Source: Liolophura sinensis
Lineage: Eukaryota > Mollusca > Polyplacophora > Chitonida > Chitonidae
Reading direction: 5' to 3'
DNA length: 64,000 nt
Assembly: GCF_032854445.1 (NCBI RefSeq)
Contig: NC_088295.1
Coordinates: 8,870,501-8,934,500 of the forward strand
The notes under the pieces are model-generated. The model was not told the DNA's origin. It did no database searches and saw only the letters and a list, made by a program, of their open reading frames with translations. Made by a program: the position numbers and the translations under genes. Of this stretch, positions 14,697 through 64,000 are shown piece by piece (the first letter of the stretch is position 1; each line of letters opens with the position of its first letter).

Positions 14697-15511
14697 TCTT
14701 GCAGGAATCAGTATGAAATCTAAGACAACTCTTGACAACACAAAGTATTTAAAGTGTTGACAAACATGTACATTGCACAGAAATATCCAGTACAAGGGAT
14801 GATATTCAAATAGTATACACCCAATGAAAGATAAGCAAATAGATAAATGCCAATGCAACTAAACGTTGCATCATTTACATGTAGAACTGAGAGTGAAATG
14901 CAGACAGGCATAAAATAGCAGCAAGTTTGAACATGAGGGCAAAAATAACCAGTTAACTTCCCTGGTGTATAACATTTGTTAATTTGATTTGATTATTTCA
15001 GGAATAACATTAAAATTGTTCAATGAACAAATCAGTAGTAACAGGCTCAGTAATATTAGTTACTAATAATCATCACTATACCCTTGACCTCTACAAGAAC
15101 CCGACCTCAAAAAGAACCCCCAACCTGTGAACCTTCGAAGTCAGGTAGACCAGTCACCTAAATATCACAACATCGTCACCTAACATTCAATGACATATAT
15201 TAGGGGTTTTTAAAACCGAACAAGGAATATTGGGCGATTGAGAGAGTATGCGTTCACGAGCACTTGTGTCGGAAAATGTTTCAAGTTTGTACTGTCTGCA
15301 GCTCATCAACAGTTTTCAAGTAACACTATCTGACTATCTGAAGTATGTGTTTGTAAATATCCGCAAGTGACAGAAAAATAAGAAAACAGCCATGGCTTTG
15401 AAATAGATTTCAAGTATTACACAAGGGGAGAAAGTTCAGGCACGTGTAATAACAAGTGAGTGCCTTGACACTTAAAGAATGTACGACTAATACCGTAATA
15501 AATATTATACA

Positions 15512-15577
15512 AGTCAATGAGGTTCCATACACAGCTATTATGCAAGTCAATGAGGCTCCATACAAAGCTATTATGCA
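15512..15577. repeat. 33-bp doublet
   Basis: CAAGTCAATGAGG followed by TCCATAC and AGCTATTATG occurs twice back to back. Confidence 0.75.
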
Positions 15578-17093
15578 AACAGTTCTTATACACCCCTAAA
15601 TCACAATGTATTTAATACCAGAGCTAAGACGTACAGCAATAGTGAGAACTACTCTTAGGAACCTGAAAATCAACATTAGTTCATACATCTTGGGTTATGA
15701 AATTGAGCTAAATGTACAAAATGCAAAGGAAAATGAAGCATTGGAGTCACACAGAAATAGCCAGCTGTCTATAAGTAACAGAAGAAAGCTGCCATGTGGG
15801 CTCCAAACGTGATGATACCATAATCTGAGACATACCTGTACCTGCACAGTCTCTGAGTATGACTATGCTTCAACAATCTCTAACCCTCTACTGTCACAGA
15901 TACAAGCAGAAGATATTCCTTATAAAGTGCAACACATCTCTTCTTTGACCATAATATTACTTTACAATTTCTCCATCTTAAGAAAAGAATGTGACAAAAT
16001 ACTTTTGTGTTTAACTGAAATTCACCTGAAGGATAAAAGTTAAAAACGTGAAAACCAGATGGAAATTTCCATCAAAAACGTGGACATACAGACATGGAAT
16101 GAAAGAAAAAACAGAACAATATTGAGCATTTCAATTTCCTGTGTGAATAGGTAAGGTTTAAGTACATGCGATGTATATAGACAGAAACCTTGCACAAAAA
16201 TGTTTCCTCGCAAACAGTGACGAATGTTTATAACCAATGGCGGGTGCAAGTATGGCAATTCAGTGTTCGATAAAAATAAACAATAAAATAAGAACATAAC
16301 AATAATATAGAAACCAGTGAATATGATTCAGAATCACATATACATTATTCAAAAAATTTCTTCCTTCAAATTGCACCATTTCGAATATTCAAGTACTGCC
16401 ATAATGGTGGCTGTATCTGAGGAACATGTAGATGATAAAATACATTAACAGTACAGGTGACATACAACAAGAACAAAATATTTCTTTTCAGGCTTCATAG
16501 TTCACCTATTTGTAAGCTATTTATGTCATCATGTTAATATGTGGCTGTACAGGATTTCTTGGTGCCGACAAATGAAACTAAACATACTCGTAGCATACTT
16601 TGTTGTGGAAAGTTTGTTGGGTACACAGACCTACTTGTGCATGCAGTAAAATGATCAATGGCTCTTCAAATGCAGGACAATTTTATCATTTCCAAATGTG
16701 GACCAATGAAGTGAGTGTGAGGAATGGGTAAACCATGAGACTGAAGTCCCCCAGTCGTTCAGAAACCATTTTAAAAGACAAAAGAAATTCAGATGAAATT
16801 AGTGAGTGGGTGATTGTTCATAAAGCATAAGAAATATGCACTCATTCACCCAGTAACCAATGCGAGTTTAATCAATTTTAGTCCAATCTCCTGCTGATAT
16901 TTCACTGTGTAGGGATGAATTATATGCTGTTATCTCCCCTCACTTCTAAGCAGTAAATATTTGTATTAAAAGCATTTGGAAAAAAGATTAATCAGTTTGG
17001 TGCAGAACAATTAAATTTGTTATCAAATATCTTGATTTAATGAATCCAGCTTTAGTGACCTTATGCACACTACAATCATTCCACCATGTTATC

Positions 17094-17507
17094 TCCATGT
17101 GACAGGGCCCAGTTTCATCTCCATGAGACAGGGCCCAGTTTCATCTCCAGGAGACAGGGCCCAGTTTCATCTCCAGTAGACAGGGCCCAGTTTCATCCCC
17201 AGTAGACAGGGCCCAGTTTCATCTCCAGGAGAAAGGGCCCAGTTTCATCTCCAGGAGACAGGGCCCAGTTTCATCTCCAGGAGACAGGGCCCAGTTTCAT
17301 CTCCAGGAGAAAGGGCCCAGTTTCATCTCCAGGAGACAGGGCCCAGTTTCATCTCCAGTAGACAGGGCCCAGTTTCATCTCCAGGAGACAGGGCCCAGTT
17401 TCATCTCCAGGAGACAGGGCCCAGTTTCGTCTCCATGAGACAGGGCCCAGTTTCATCTCCAGGAGACAGGGCCCAGTTTCATCTCCAGGAGACAGGGCCC
17501 AGTTTCA
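17094..17507. repeat. 26-bp tandem array (about 16 copies)
   Basis: The unit is built on GACAGGGCCCAGTTTCATC plus TCCAGGA. It lies within the probable PKC 3' UTR, so it may be transcribed. Confidence 0.93.
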
Positions 17508-18052
17508 CAAATATGTTGTACATACACAATAATCCCACATATAGGACAATGGTGCGATAATAGTGACGTGCCAAATATCCTGTGTCAAATGTACGATAAA
17601 AAATGTCGTAGGACCGACACCGCTTTGATAAACTAGACCCTGAATATTCCCATATGAACTCATCTTCGTAACTCTTATACAACTCTGAGTGTGAATTAAA
17701 ATAATTAAAACTCCAAAGATGTAAACCACTGAATGTATATTTCAAGGACCTGCTTTAACAAAAAGAACTTTTCAAGTAAAATTTCCAACTCCAAGGAAAG
17801 AAGAACCAGACTGAAGCAGACAAAATACTGATTACAACTTCAAAAATGCTGAACCTTGTAAGATGGATGTTTTGGTAAATATAGGCAAGAACTTAGATTT
17901 GTATATTGTACATGTAAGGTTATGTCATAAAATATCAAGCTTGGAAAGTTTTAGAGAACACAGGCATATCCATGGCGTGAGGGCTCTGCGTCCATCGCCG
18001 TGGTTCTGGGAGCCATCCATGATCCTCCAGTCTTCCAATCAGCCCTCACGGC

Positions 18053-55062
<37,010 letters not shown>

Positions 55063-57699
55063 CTGAAAACATAAATAACTCCAAGTTTATAAAGAACAAC
55101 TAAAATTCCATTCAATCTACATGTATAATTTGCATATAGTTACAAAGAACAGCCACAGAAACATTCATGTCATGCTGTTTGTCCTTCTGCTTAGCAGTTA
55201 GCCAATCCCAGCCCTGTATTCAGTTGTATATACATTACATCCTAAACATCAACAAGAAAATGTTTTAAATTAATTACCACATATAGGTCCAAATAAAGTA
55301 AGCGTGGCTACTGGGGCAAAGGGAGAATGAGTAGGGTTGACTGCACTAACATTTAAACCAATGGATGTGTACCTACAAAGACTATGAGACAGTATAACGG
55401 ACGAGCAGACAGACATATAGATGCAATTAGACCAGATGAAGTATGAAGTTAAATGAGCTTAGAACACATGGACTGGCGAAAAGAAAGAGTTAATGGGCAA
55501 ACATGTTTGGCTGACAACGTAACCTTTTATTTAAAGTGTACAATGAATTCTGGTTCAATAATTTGCCATAGCCTTGACTGCTGACATTAAACGTTGCTTC
55601 GTGCCAATGGGGAGATGGAAATATTTCTTAGTCCTGTTAGAGTTAGGACGTTGAGTCATTGCTAAATGAAAAGCTGATGGTAACTTAAAATCAACGTCAC
55701 AATGTACCAGTTTACACTGTAACATCGTTCTGTCCTTAATGCCATTATGATGACATGAGAATGGAACGTTTGATGTTTTGCCCTTCAGCAGGACTCTGAG
55801 GGTCCCCCCCCCCCTCCCCCCGACACTGGTATGTCTTTTACATGTAACATAGGCCTAAACAGGGTTTTACATACTCAGAACCAGAATACCAAATAGTAGT
55901 ATCAATACAAAAAAACACAGATTAAGTGCATTATAAAACAAGAAGCTAAAATCGGGCACCTGTTCTCTGTTCTTGCTATATGTGCACCTAACCACCTGGA
56001 TACACCTGTCAGCAAACCAAATCATCAAACCAAATTTATAAACCAAGCCAGAACTGCAATTAAAAACGTAAAAACTTACAAACCTGTCTCAAGTTAAGGA
56101 TGCTCGGTGAAGAGAAATCTTAAAGCCAACTTTCCAACACTACTACAAGTATACAACATCACCATTAAAACCAGAAGTGCCCTGCTATTAAACACAAAGC
56201 ACCAAAAATGATGAAAGCTAGCACAAGGGTACATGTATATATACTGTGCCACTGCACGGAGTAAGCCATCCCATCAGGTAAAGAAACAACAACAACGCTC
56301 CCAGAGGACAGATATAACAAATTACCCTGCACAGCAAGTCTTCGTGCTGTGGATTACATGCAACAATACATCACTGTACCCTGCACTTTATCCTGGCACT
56401 ACTTGGCATCGACAACATCAGCTTTTCAGTTAATTAGGTAAGCGTGGCTGTGGAATCTTGCTGTAGCTGACAAATGGACTGTCACTTAATCGAACAGATC
56501 AACCATGTTCCAGGCTTGGTGGAGAGAAGTTTTAGAAAAGGCTATTCCAAATCTCTACTGGGATTCCTTACAAAACAGTCTTTGATCACAATCAATTTGA
56601 TTAGAGTTTTGTTTTCGTTACAAACTAACTTAGAAGGTCAAATTCCTGAGAAGAGAATTCCAGGATGTAATTCATCATTTGAGCCATTAATTCCACACCA
56701 GCATTATAATAGACAAATGTGTGCTCAGACCGGCCTCTGTTTGAATTGTTTGCCACATCTCAGAGAATGCACAGACGTTGCTTGTTTCTAGTAATCTTTT
56801 CAACAGGTCAAACATCGTACCTCTCTTGGCTCTACACAAATACATTAGTATTTCTAGTACCATTCCAAGCAGGTCATCGCCTCCTGGTTAGAGGCGCTTA
56901 TCTTTAAAATGCTAGGACGCCACTGGGATCAAACCCAGTGTTGGGCAGGGTATTTGTAGATTCCCCTACTCTCACAGCTTGCTGGGCACTGGTGACAATA
57001 AGTGCTTGAGAATGCTCCTATTTTGATTTGCTAGGTTAACGTGCACTGGAGACCACTTGTTTTGCACCAATATGTTGTGCATATCTGTAGGTCACAAGCA
57101 GGGAAACTCTTTCATAAATTGCCACTGGTTGTATTGTGGTTTACACTAAGCACACATGATTCTTCCACATATAAACGTAAAAAAGCTCAATTTCAGAATC
57201 AGTATTTACAGAAGACTGGTAAAACTCCCATATTTGGATATAAGCTGACTAAAAAATGATAAAGGCGGTTACGTTTATTAAAATGTACATGTATATGTGT
57301 AATACAAAGACTTGTATCACAGTAGTCCCTAAACACATGTTTCAAATAAAAATATGTCACATTAAATCAAAAATCGGTGAATTACTATCAGCATAGCAGG
57401 GCATTATTTTGAGGCAGTTTGATAATTAAAGACCTTGGTGAGTGGACACCTTGTCACTTAAGGGAGTTGCTCTCTGGCGTGTTGTTGTGACTGTACTTAG
57501 TCCTAGCACCACTGTTATCCTGTCTGCTATGTGCAACACTGATTCATGTATCTTAACACAGACGCACTGAGATCAGAGAACAGCTTAGGGCCACGCCAGT
57601 TAATGAGATATGGCTGCAACAAAACTTTGGCGGAAATACAAAAACAGCCCACAGGCAGAGCCTTGGACAAAACCAGATAGTCACCAAATGTATCGGCTT

Positions 57700-57870
57700 G
57701 TATCATGCTTAACTCATGAATTTTTCACTTACACAGCATACTGTCCTTTGGGTGGAAGAATCCTGAATGCCCTGGGTAAATTACCCATCCTGGGCAAGTT
57801 ATTGACAAACTTTCCATGTATGATGTACATACATATATATGTTGACCAATACAGTAAAGATGGGTCATTC
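57700..57870 (-). mobile_element. SINE copy, diverged
   Basis: AACTCATGAATTTTTCACTT, GTGGAAGAATCCTGAATGCC, CAAGTTATTGACAAACTTTC and ATGATGTACATACAT follow the family body in order. Confidence 0.6.
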
Positions 57871-58796
57871 CAGCATCCCCATCCATATACTGTCTCTAAG
57901 GATCACAACCCATACTGGAAAAATCCATGCATTCTCTGTGATTCTAAAGGCTGGAAACTCACACAGTGTGTCCTAGCCACTGAACAAGAAATCAGCCCTA
58001 CTAGCTTCAGCTCCAAAGCTAAGATTCACCAGTCACTTGCTTGGGGGTTAACATCACTTTAACGATTCTTGGGTTACGTCAGTGCTTGTACAAATAACAG
58101 ATTGGTCTCAAATCAAACATTCATTAAGGGCTATATGACTACACTATCTGTAATGTTGAGACTAAAGGTAAGTTGTTCCATATGGTCACAGCATACCAAC
58201 AAAAGCTTATTTCTTCTATTAAAGGCCTATACAGCACCTGGCTAAAACATATTTCAATCGAAAGCAGGATTCTCAAGCTTTCTAAAAAGTATCATACTTT
58301 ATTATTTCAATGAAATTTCACTGAATAACATGTAGAACAAAATATCAATACTGCACAAATGGCTGGTGTGAGTCGAGGTAAACACCTTGAGAATTTTATC
58401 CAATCGTTCCTATCAGATTGCATGGCCTAAGCTGTGACGTAGCCTTTACTCATTCACTCCCTGGAGTGACATATGATAACAGAGAACTACTGCATGAAAC
58501 ATCATTTTGAGATCATTTGCAACGATTTAGTTACATGTAGCCAATTGGCCAATTCACACAGTGTTGTCAGGCTGGTCTATCATTTACAGACCACCCCAGA
58601 CATAAAATATGTTTAATGTGTAATATTAAAGGATGGTATCACAAATTACATGTCACACATCTATGTCACACAGTAGCATACCATCTTGGCCCAAAACGCA
58701 TTCATCTCCCCAGCAGACCCTCGGCCTACTTCAAATTATACAAATACATTTTTTGCCATTGTTTTTACTGTTTAGTCAGCACTTTCTAAAATAACA

Positions 58797-58860
58797 AATG
58801 TTGAGTCAGTGAAAAATTAATTACGTCAGTGAAAAATTAATTAGGTCAGTGAAAAATTAA
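58797..58860. repeat. 20-bp repeat, 3 copies
   Basis: GTCAGTGAAAAATTAATTA occurs in tandem, the last copy truncated. Confidence 0.85.
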
Positions 58861-59820
58861 GGTTGATGGGAATGAGAAGATGGCATCTCATCAAACAATG
58901 TTTAAAATTACATAAATTTTATGACATGATTTTGTTTCTCTAAGTTCATGAGAAATGAATTCAAATTTTGTTCCTTTGGCTTTCTTGCATACAAGATGTG
59001 ATTTTTTTCTGTTTTCTTTATGGAGTGAAATTATCGAAATGCCATGTTCAAGCCAAGGTGCTTTCTCTGACGTCCACGATAACTAGGTCAGCACTGCTCA
59101 CATCTTAGAAGCCACTACCCCAAAACTCATGCATAAATTTCAGTGAGAGTTGAATGCCTTGATCAGCCTCAAAGGTGCTTAGATTTCTTTCCATTTGTTT
59201 CAGAATTGAGCATAAATCTGGTTCTACAACAATCCCTTTGTAATTTTGTAAACATTTAATAGAGGTCAGAATTCCCGGCACGAGCACAACCCCTCCGAAG
59301 TGTATGACCTGAACCAGGAATACCTCGAGGCTGTGCATCTCTGCAGGCTACTTAAACTATAAATGATATACAGGTTTACTGTATGAATAGTTCAAGCAGT
59401 GGAAGAAATATCCTGCAAGTATGTCCAATTTCTGAGAAAGCTATCTAACACTGGACCTTCATCGCCAAAATCCACAACTTCTGCCATGGGCTACTACTTT
59501 TACTATAACACGGAAAATAGCTTTGACGCTAGAGAGCTCGAGTAAAGGTGACGTCACCTTGCTGTCGATAATGGAGATACGCTGAAGCTGTATCAAGACT
59601 AAGTTTCACTAAACTTTGAAAAAATTCTAAAAAAAATATTCAATGCCGGCTTAAAGATACCTTGAATGGTAATTTTTCATTTGACATAAACATGAGTCAG
59701 ATGCTGTCTTTCACTTTGAAGGCCTTAACCTCAGCTCTTTTAAGCAATGAAATTAACTGGTATGTACTAAGACCACAAAATCTGTCCTAGCTATGATCAA
59801 ATTGATCAAACATCTAGTTA

Positions 59821-60085
59821 AAATTTATTTATTTATTTGATTGGTGTTTTAAGCCGTACTCAAGAATATTTCACTTATACGACGGCGACCAGCATTATGG
59901 TGGGTGGAAACCGGGCACAGCCCGGGGGAAACCCACGACCATCAGCAGGTTGCTGAAAACCTTCCCACTTACGGCCAGAGAGGAAGCCAGCATGAGCTGG
60001 ACTTGAACTCACAGCGACCGCATTGGTGAGAGGCTCCTGGGTCATTATGCTGCGCTAGCGCGCTAACCGATTGAGCCAGCTGCTG
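59821..60085 (-). mobile_element. Full-length tRNA-derived SINE
   Basis: On the minus strand it starts with a tRNA-like head having an A box (TGGCTCAATCGG, 60078-60067) and a B box (GAGTTCAAGTCC, 60010-59999). The body includes GGAAGCCAGCATGAGC complements, and the tail ends CCAATCAAATAAATAAATAA. I recognise this tail from mollusc genomes. It is the best preserved member in the window and served as reference for the other copies. Confidence 0.9.
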
Positions 60086-61890
60086 ATCCAAGCCTGAATG
60101 ATCACAATGAAAAATTTCCACTGATACTTCTCAATCTACGCAATACGTTAAGATGATGACTTTTAACCTAATAACCCAAACCATTTGGGGACCACTAAAT
60201 GGTAGAACCATTCTATTGTGGCTGAGACAAGAGATATGGAGAAACCAGCTGTACCATCCAGATATACAGCGTGTAAAGTACATATTCACATAAATAAGCC
60301 TGCCACATGCCCTCATTACAAAATACTTTTGTTTTTATTAAAATATAACAACACTGCTTATATATCCAATTGCTATTTTGAGATGAGTAGAGCTGCACAC
60401 ACGCTACAGCAGTCCCGGTGATTTTTGTCAGATTAGATTTGTAACAATATCCACTGTTCAAGCATGCAGGGACAATTCCATACTATACTGAGTAACCATA
60501 GCAACCATTTCCATACTGCCACTAATATAGTCAGCACATGGGAATAAAGTGTCTTCAAAGCTGTGTCTGAATGTTTCACTGGCAAGATGGCTAAATCAAA
60601 CTGCGGAGCCAGTCTTTGCAGGACAGACAACGCAGACATAGCCCTAACGCAGCCTACACACACCCTTCAAACAAAACATCTGCTCAGTGAACACATGCGC
60701 AAATAAACTGTGGGAAGGTGAAATAGCAAAGAAATAAAACAACACCTTGAAGCAGTGTTGATTGTGAAGTGCTGTTATATTACACTTGTGTAAACCAGCC
60801 CAGCTTCAATTAATGTATGTTGAAAAGACATTATGGTCTTGCACTTGCTTGCTGGTGTTTTAAGGCATCTAAAATCAGGGGGTCAATCAGTGTGATATAT
60901 AAATAAATCATGGAGAATTCCACTGAAGGCATCATGGAGAATTCCACTGAAGGCATCATGGAGAATTTAACTGAATACATCACGGAAAATTCAACTGAAT
61001 GCATCACGGGAAATTCAACTGCAAGCCTAATAGAGCCTAATGGGGATTATAAGCATCATCAAGAATTCAAATACTCTTTTATATTTTAAAAAAGTGTCAC
61101 CAGCAAAAATAAATAAAGACTGAATTATACTGAATGGAAACAGCAATAGGTAACACATAGAAATGCTAATCCAAATTTTGTCCTAGTTCCCGTTACAGCC
61201 TTCAAGGTGGTGTGGTGCACAGCGGCCAGTAGGCGAGGTGTGAACTGAGCTGGTTAGCCTGGTGGCCGTTGAAAGGCAACGGCTAGCAGCTCCTTACAGT
61301 TTGTATCACAGCCTGCTGTTTCAAACAAGCAAGTAACAAAACAACTTCTGCATTCCGGGAGTGAAAGTCTGGACTTGTTTTCCTTTTTGTTCAGCTTTTT
61401 TATCGGTGGGGAAAGGGTGTGGGGGAGGGGGGGGGGGGGCAGGAGAGAGAGAGATAAGCATCATCAATTGGTCTTTTATGTTAGTAGACATAGCTGAATT
61501 ATCTCATTCGACTACAATCATCCTCCATAATTAAAGGGTGTTTTTGATGAGATCTGGTCTATATTTCTCAAGCCATGTATGTACCCTCTGACTGCAGTTG
61601 CAAAGCCACTCTTGTGCATGTAATAATCTCAAAATTAGTTGTGAGAGTATTGTCTCCTGAAGTCTGTGTTGTTCACATAGAGAAGCCTCAGATGCCTGCA
61701 GGGAATGAGCCCCCATGACGTCACAGGATCAATGAAAGCTCAATTGTATTGCAGTAGATTTTGTGATGTTTGATAACCAAATTCTACAGTTTTTCTTCTG
61801 TTTTCGACATTTCAAATGATCAGAATTGATTAAGGGAACATAAAAGCATCTATCTGCAGTTTGCAAGGTGCAGTGCTGGGATTCTACTTT
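60086..61890. other. Presumed PKC intron, no gene seen
   Basis: Contains the small 24-bp seed repeat at 60908-61020 and a G-rich run near 61420-61440. No domain or RNA gene is recognised. Confidence 0.5.
60908..61020. repeat. Small isolated array of the 24-bp repeat (about 5 copies)
   Basis: CATCATGGAGAATTCCACTG and diverged relatives (ATCACGGAAAATTCAACTG). Clearly related to the large array about 0.9 kb to the right. Confidence 0.85.
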
Positions 61891-61891
61891 A

Positions 61892-63955
61892 AAGCATCAT
61901 GGAGATTTCAACTGCAAGCATCATGGAGAATTCTACTGCAAGCATCATGGAGAATTCAACTACAAGCATCATGGAGAATTCAACTACAAGCATCATGGAG
62001 AGATCAAATGCAAGCATCATGGAGAATTCAACACCAAGCATCATGGAGAATTCAACACCAAGCATCATGGAGAGTTCAACTGCAGGCATCATGGAGAATT
62101 CAACTGCAAGCATCAAGGAGAGTTTAACTGCAAGCATCATGGAGAATTCAACACCAAGCATCATGGAGAATTCAACACCAAGCATCATGGAGAATTCAAC
62201 TGCAAGCATCAAGGAGAGTTTAACTGCAAGCATCAAGGAGAGTTTAACTGCAGGCATCAAGGAGAGTTTAACTGCAAGCATCATGGAGAGTTTAACTGCA
62301 GGCATCATGGAGAATTCAACTGCAAGCATCAAGGAGAGTTTAACTGCAAGCATCAAGGAGAGTTCAACTGCAAGCATCATGGAGAGTTCAACTGCAAGCA
62401 TCATGGAGAATTCAACTACAAGCATCATGGAGAATTCAACACCAAGCATCATGGAGAATTCAACACCAAGCATCATGGAGAGTTTAACTGCAAGCATCAT
62501 GGAGAATTCAACTACAAGCATCATGGAGAATTCAACTACAAGCATCATGGAGAGTTTAACTGCAAGCATCATGGAGAATTCAACTACAAGCATCATGGAG
62601 AATTCAACTGCAAGCATCAAGGAGAGTTTAACTGCAAGCATCATGGAGAGATCAAATGCAAGCATCATGGAGAATTCAACACCAAGCATCATGGAGAATT
62701 CAACACCAAGCATCATGGAGAATTCAACACCAAGCATCATGGAGAATTCAACTGCAAGCATCATGGAGAATTCAACACCAAGCATCATGGAGAATTCAAC
62801 ACCAAGCATCATGGAGAATTCAACTGCAAGCATCAAGGAGAGTTTAACTGCAAGCATCAAGGAGAGTTTAACTGCAAGCATCAAGGAGAGTTTAACTGCA
62901 GGCATCATGGAGAGTTTAACTGCAAGCATCATGGAGAATTTAACTACAAGCATCATGGAGAATTCAACACCAAGCATCAAGGAGAGTTTAACTGCAAGCA
63001 TCATGGAGAGTTTAACTGCAAGCATCAAGGAGAGTTTAACTACAAGCATCATGGAGAGTTTAACTGCAGGCATCAAGGAGAGTTTAACTACAAGCATCAT
63101 GGAGAGTTTAACTGCAGGCATCATGGAGAATTCAACACCAAGCATCAAGGAGAGTTTAACTACAAGCATCATGGAGAGTTTAACTGCAAGCATCAAGGAG
63201 AGTTTAACTACAAGCATTATGGAGAGTTTAACTGCAGGCATCATGGAGAATTCAACACCAAGCATCAAGGAGAGTTTAACTACAAGCATCATGGAGAATT
63301 CAACTACAAGCATCAAGGAGAGTTTAACTACAAGCATCATGGAGAATTCAACTACAAGCATCATGGAGAATTCAACTACAAGCATCATGGAGAATTCAAC
63401 ACCAAGCATCAAGGAGAGTTTAACACCAAGCATCATGGAGAATTCAACTGCAGGCATCATGGAGAATTCAACACCAAGCATCAAGGAGAGTTTAACACCA
63501 AGCATCATGGAGAATTCAACTGCAGGCATCATGGAGAATTCAACTACAAGCATCAAGGAGAGTTTAACTACAAGCATCATGGAGAGTTTAACTACAAGCA
63601 TCATGGAGAATTCAACACCAAGCATCATGGAGAGTTCAAATGCAAGCATCATGGAGAATTCAACACCAAGCATCATGGAGAATTCAACACCAAGCATCAT
63701 GGAGAATTCAACACCAAGCATCATGGAGAATTCAACACCAAGCATCATGGAGAATTCAACACCAAGCATCATGGAAAATTCAACACCAAGCATCATGGAG
63801 AGTTTAACTGCAAGTATCAAGGAGAGTTTAACTGCAAGCATCAAGGAGAGTTTAACTACAAGCATCAAGGAGAGTTTAACTACAAGCATCATGGAGAATT
63901 CAACACCAAGCATCATGGAGAATTCAACACCAAGCATCATGGAGAATTCAAGGAA
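61892..63955. repeat. 24-bp tandem array (about 86 copies)
   Basis: Unit CATCATGGAGAATTCAACTG then CAAG. Three variable sites give forms with CATGG or CAAGG, GAATTC or GAGTTT, and CTGCAAG, CTACAAG or CACCAAG. The 24-bp length and lack of stops keep one frame open on each strand for nearly 700 codons; there is no start context, splice support or known domain, so it is not called as coding. Confidence 0.96.
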
Positions 63956-64000
63956 CACGGATTGAAAAATTCTGACCAAACTGTTTTGGAGAGAACAAAA

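Larger units (their letters stand above)
14520..17090 (-). other. Probable 3' UTR of the PKC gene
   Basis: AT-rich sequence with no tandem arrays except a 33-bp doublet at 15512-15577. It lies between the end of the satellite block and the distal PKC terminal exon. Read on the minus strand it can be continuous 3' UTR ending near 14675. No gene is seen. Confidence 0.45.
55063..59820. other. Presumed upstream intron of the PKC gene
   Basis: I looked on the minus strand for the missing C1A and C1B halves (Cys/His zinc pattern) and the pseudosubstrate and saw none. Contains a SINE at 57700-57870 and a 20-bp triplet at 58797-58860. Confidence 0.5.

Noticed and set aside
56860-56960. tRNA-like arm (ACTGGGATCAAACCCAGT) suggesting a second tRNA or SINE head
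   Set aside because: Only one arm folds; no matching A box in the correct order is seen.
57610-58062. 150-codon open frame
   Set aside because: Overlaps a diverged SINE and shows no known domain.
59105-59338. 77-codon minus-strand frame of protein-like composition
   Set aside because: It does not match PKC N-terminal exons (no C1 zinc pattern) and I recognise no family; too short to call.
59999-60080. A tRNA gene
   Set aside because: A and B boxes are present, but the sequence continues into the SINE body and lacks a foldable acceptor stem of its own.
61889-63979. Nearly 700-codon open frames on both strands
   Set aside because: Produced by a stop-free 24-bp unit; no splice or domain support.
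55063-64000. Missing PKC C1A/pseudosubstrate exons
   Set aside because: Searched by eye on the minus strand for the H..C-x2-C..C-x2-C pattern and basic pseudosubstrate; nothing found, so they probably lie beyond the window.

Overview
The window is animal nuclear DNA with intron-rich genes (GT..AG splice sites, introns up to about 12 kb), a tRNA-derived SINE of the kind common in mollusc genomes, and very many minisatellites. This fits a lophotrochozoan, most likely a mollusc. The SINE memory is the only taxonomic evidence and was not checked by a search.

Two protein-coding genes can be reconstructed, and they point towards each other. On the + strand, seven exons (97-3756) encode the C-terminal 541 residues of a BAHCC1/TNRC18-type chromatin protein: a Tudor-like segment, a Lys/His-rich linker and a C-terminal BAH domain. 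On the - strand, thirteen exons (55062 down to 18053) encode a conventional, calcium-dependent protein kinase C from the middle of C1B through C2, the AGC kinase domain and the C-terminal V5 tail. The pseudosubstrate, C1A and first half of C1B lie outside the window. The kinase gene has two alternative terminal exons, each with exactly 153 coding bases and each joined in phase 0 to the same upstream exon. One resembles vertebrate PKC beta-I tails and the other PKC beta-II/alpha tails, in the same genomic order as vertebrate PRKCB.

Layout: 1-3756 BAHCC1-like gene end; 3757-5540 its 3' flank; 5541-8383 a GC-rich transposon with identical 116-bp terminal inverted repeats and a 5-bp target duplication, carrying a decayed ORF with ankyrin-like repeats and two CCCH zinc fingers; 8389-14700 a flank between the convergent genes, largely filled by 78-, 69-, about 32- and 73-bp tandem arrays; 14700-18052 probable 3' UTR of the kinase gene; 18053-55062 the kinase gene; 55063-64000 presumed upstream intron, ending in a 2-kb array of 24-bp units.

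About a fifth to a quarter of the window is tandem repeat: some twenty arrays with different unit sequences and lengths (20-78 bp), mostly intronic or intergenic. Several show their history: a 27-bp unit cut from an older ~200-bp repeat, 39- and 53-bp arrays sharing a core, an isolated seed of the 24-bp repeat, and five- and nine-unit higher-order duplications. A tandemly duplicated element with hairpin junctions occupies 28.7-31.9 kb. Long open frames inside the arrays are by-products of stop-free repeat units and are not called as genes.
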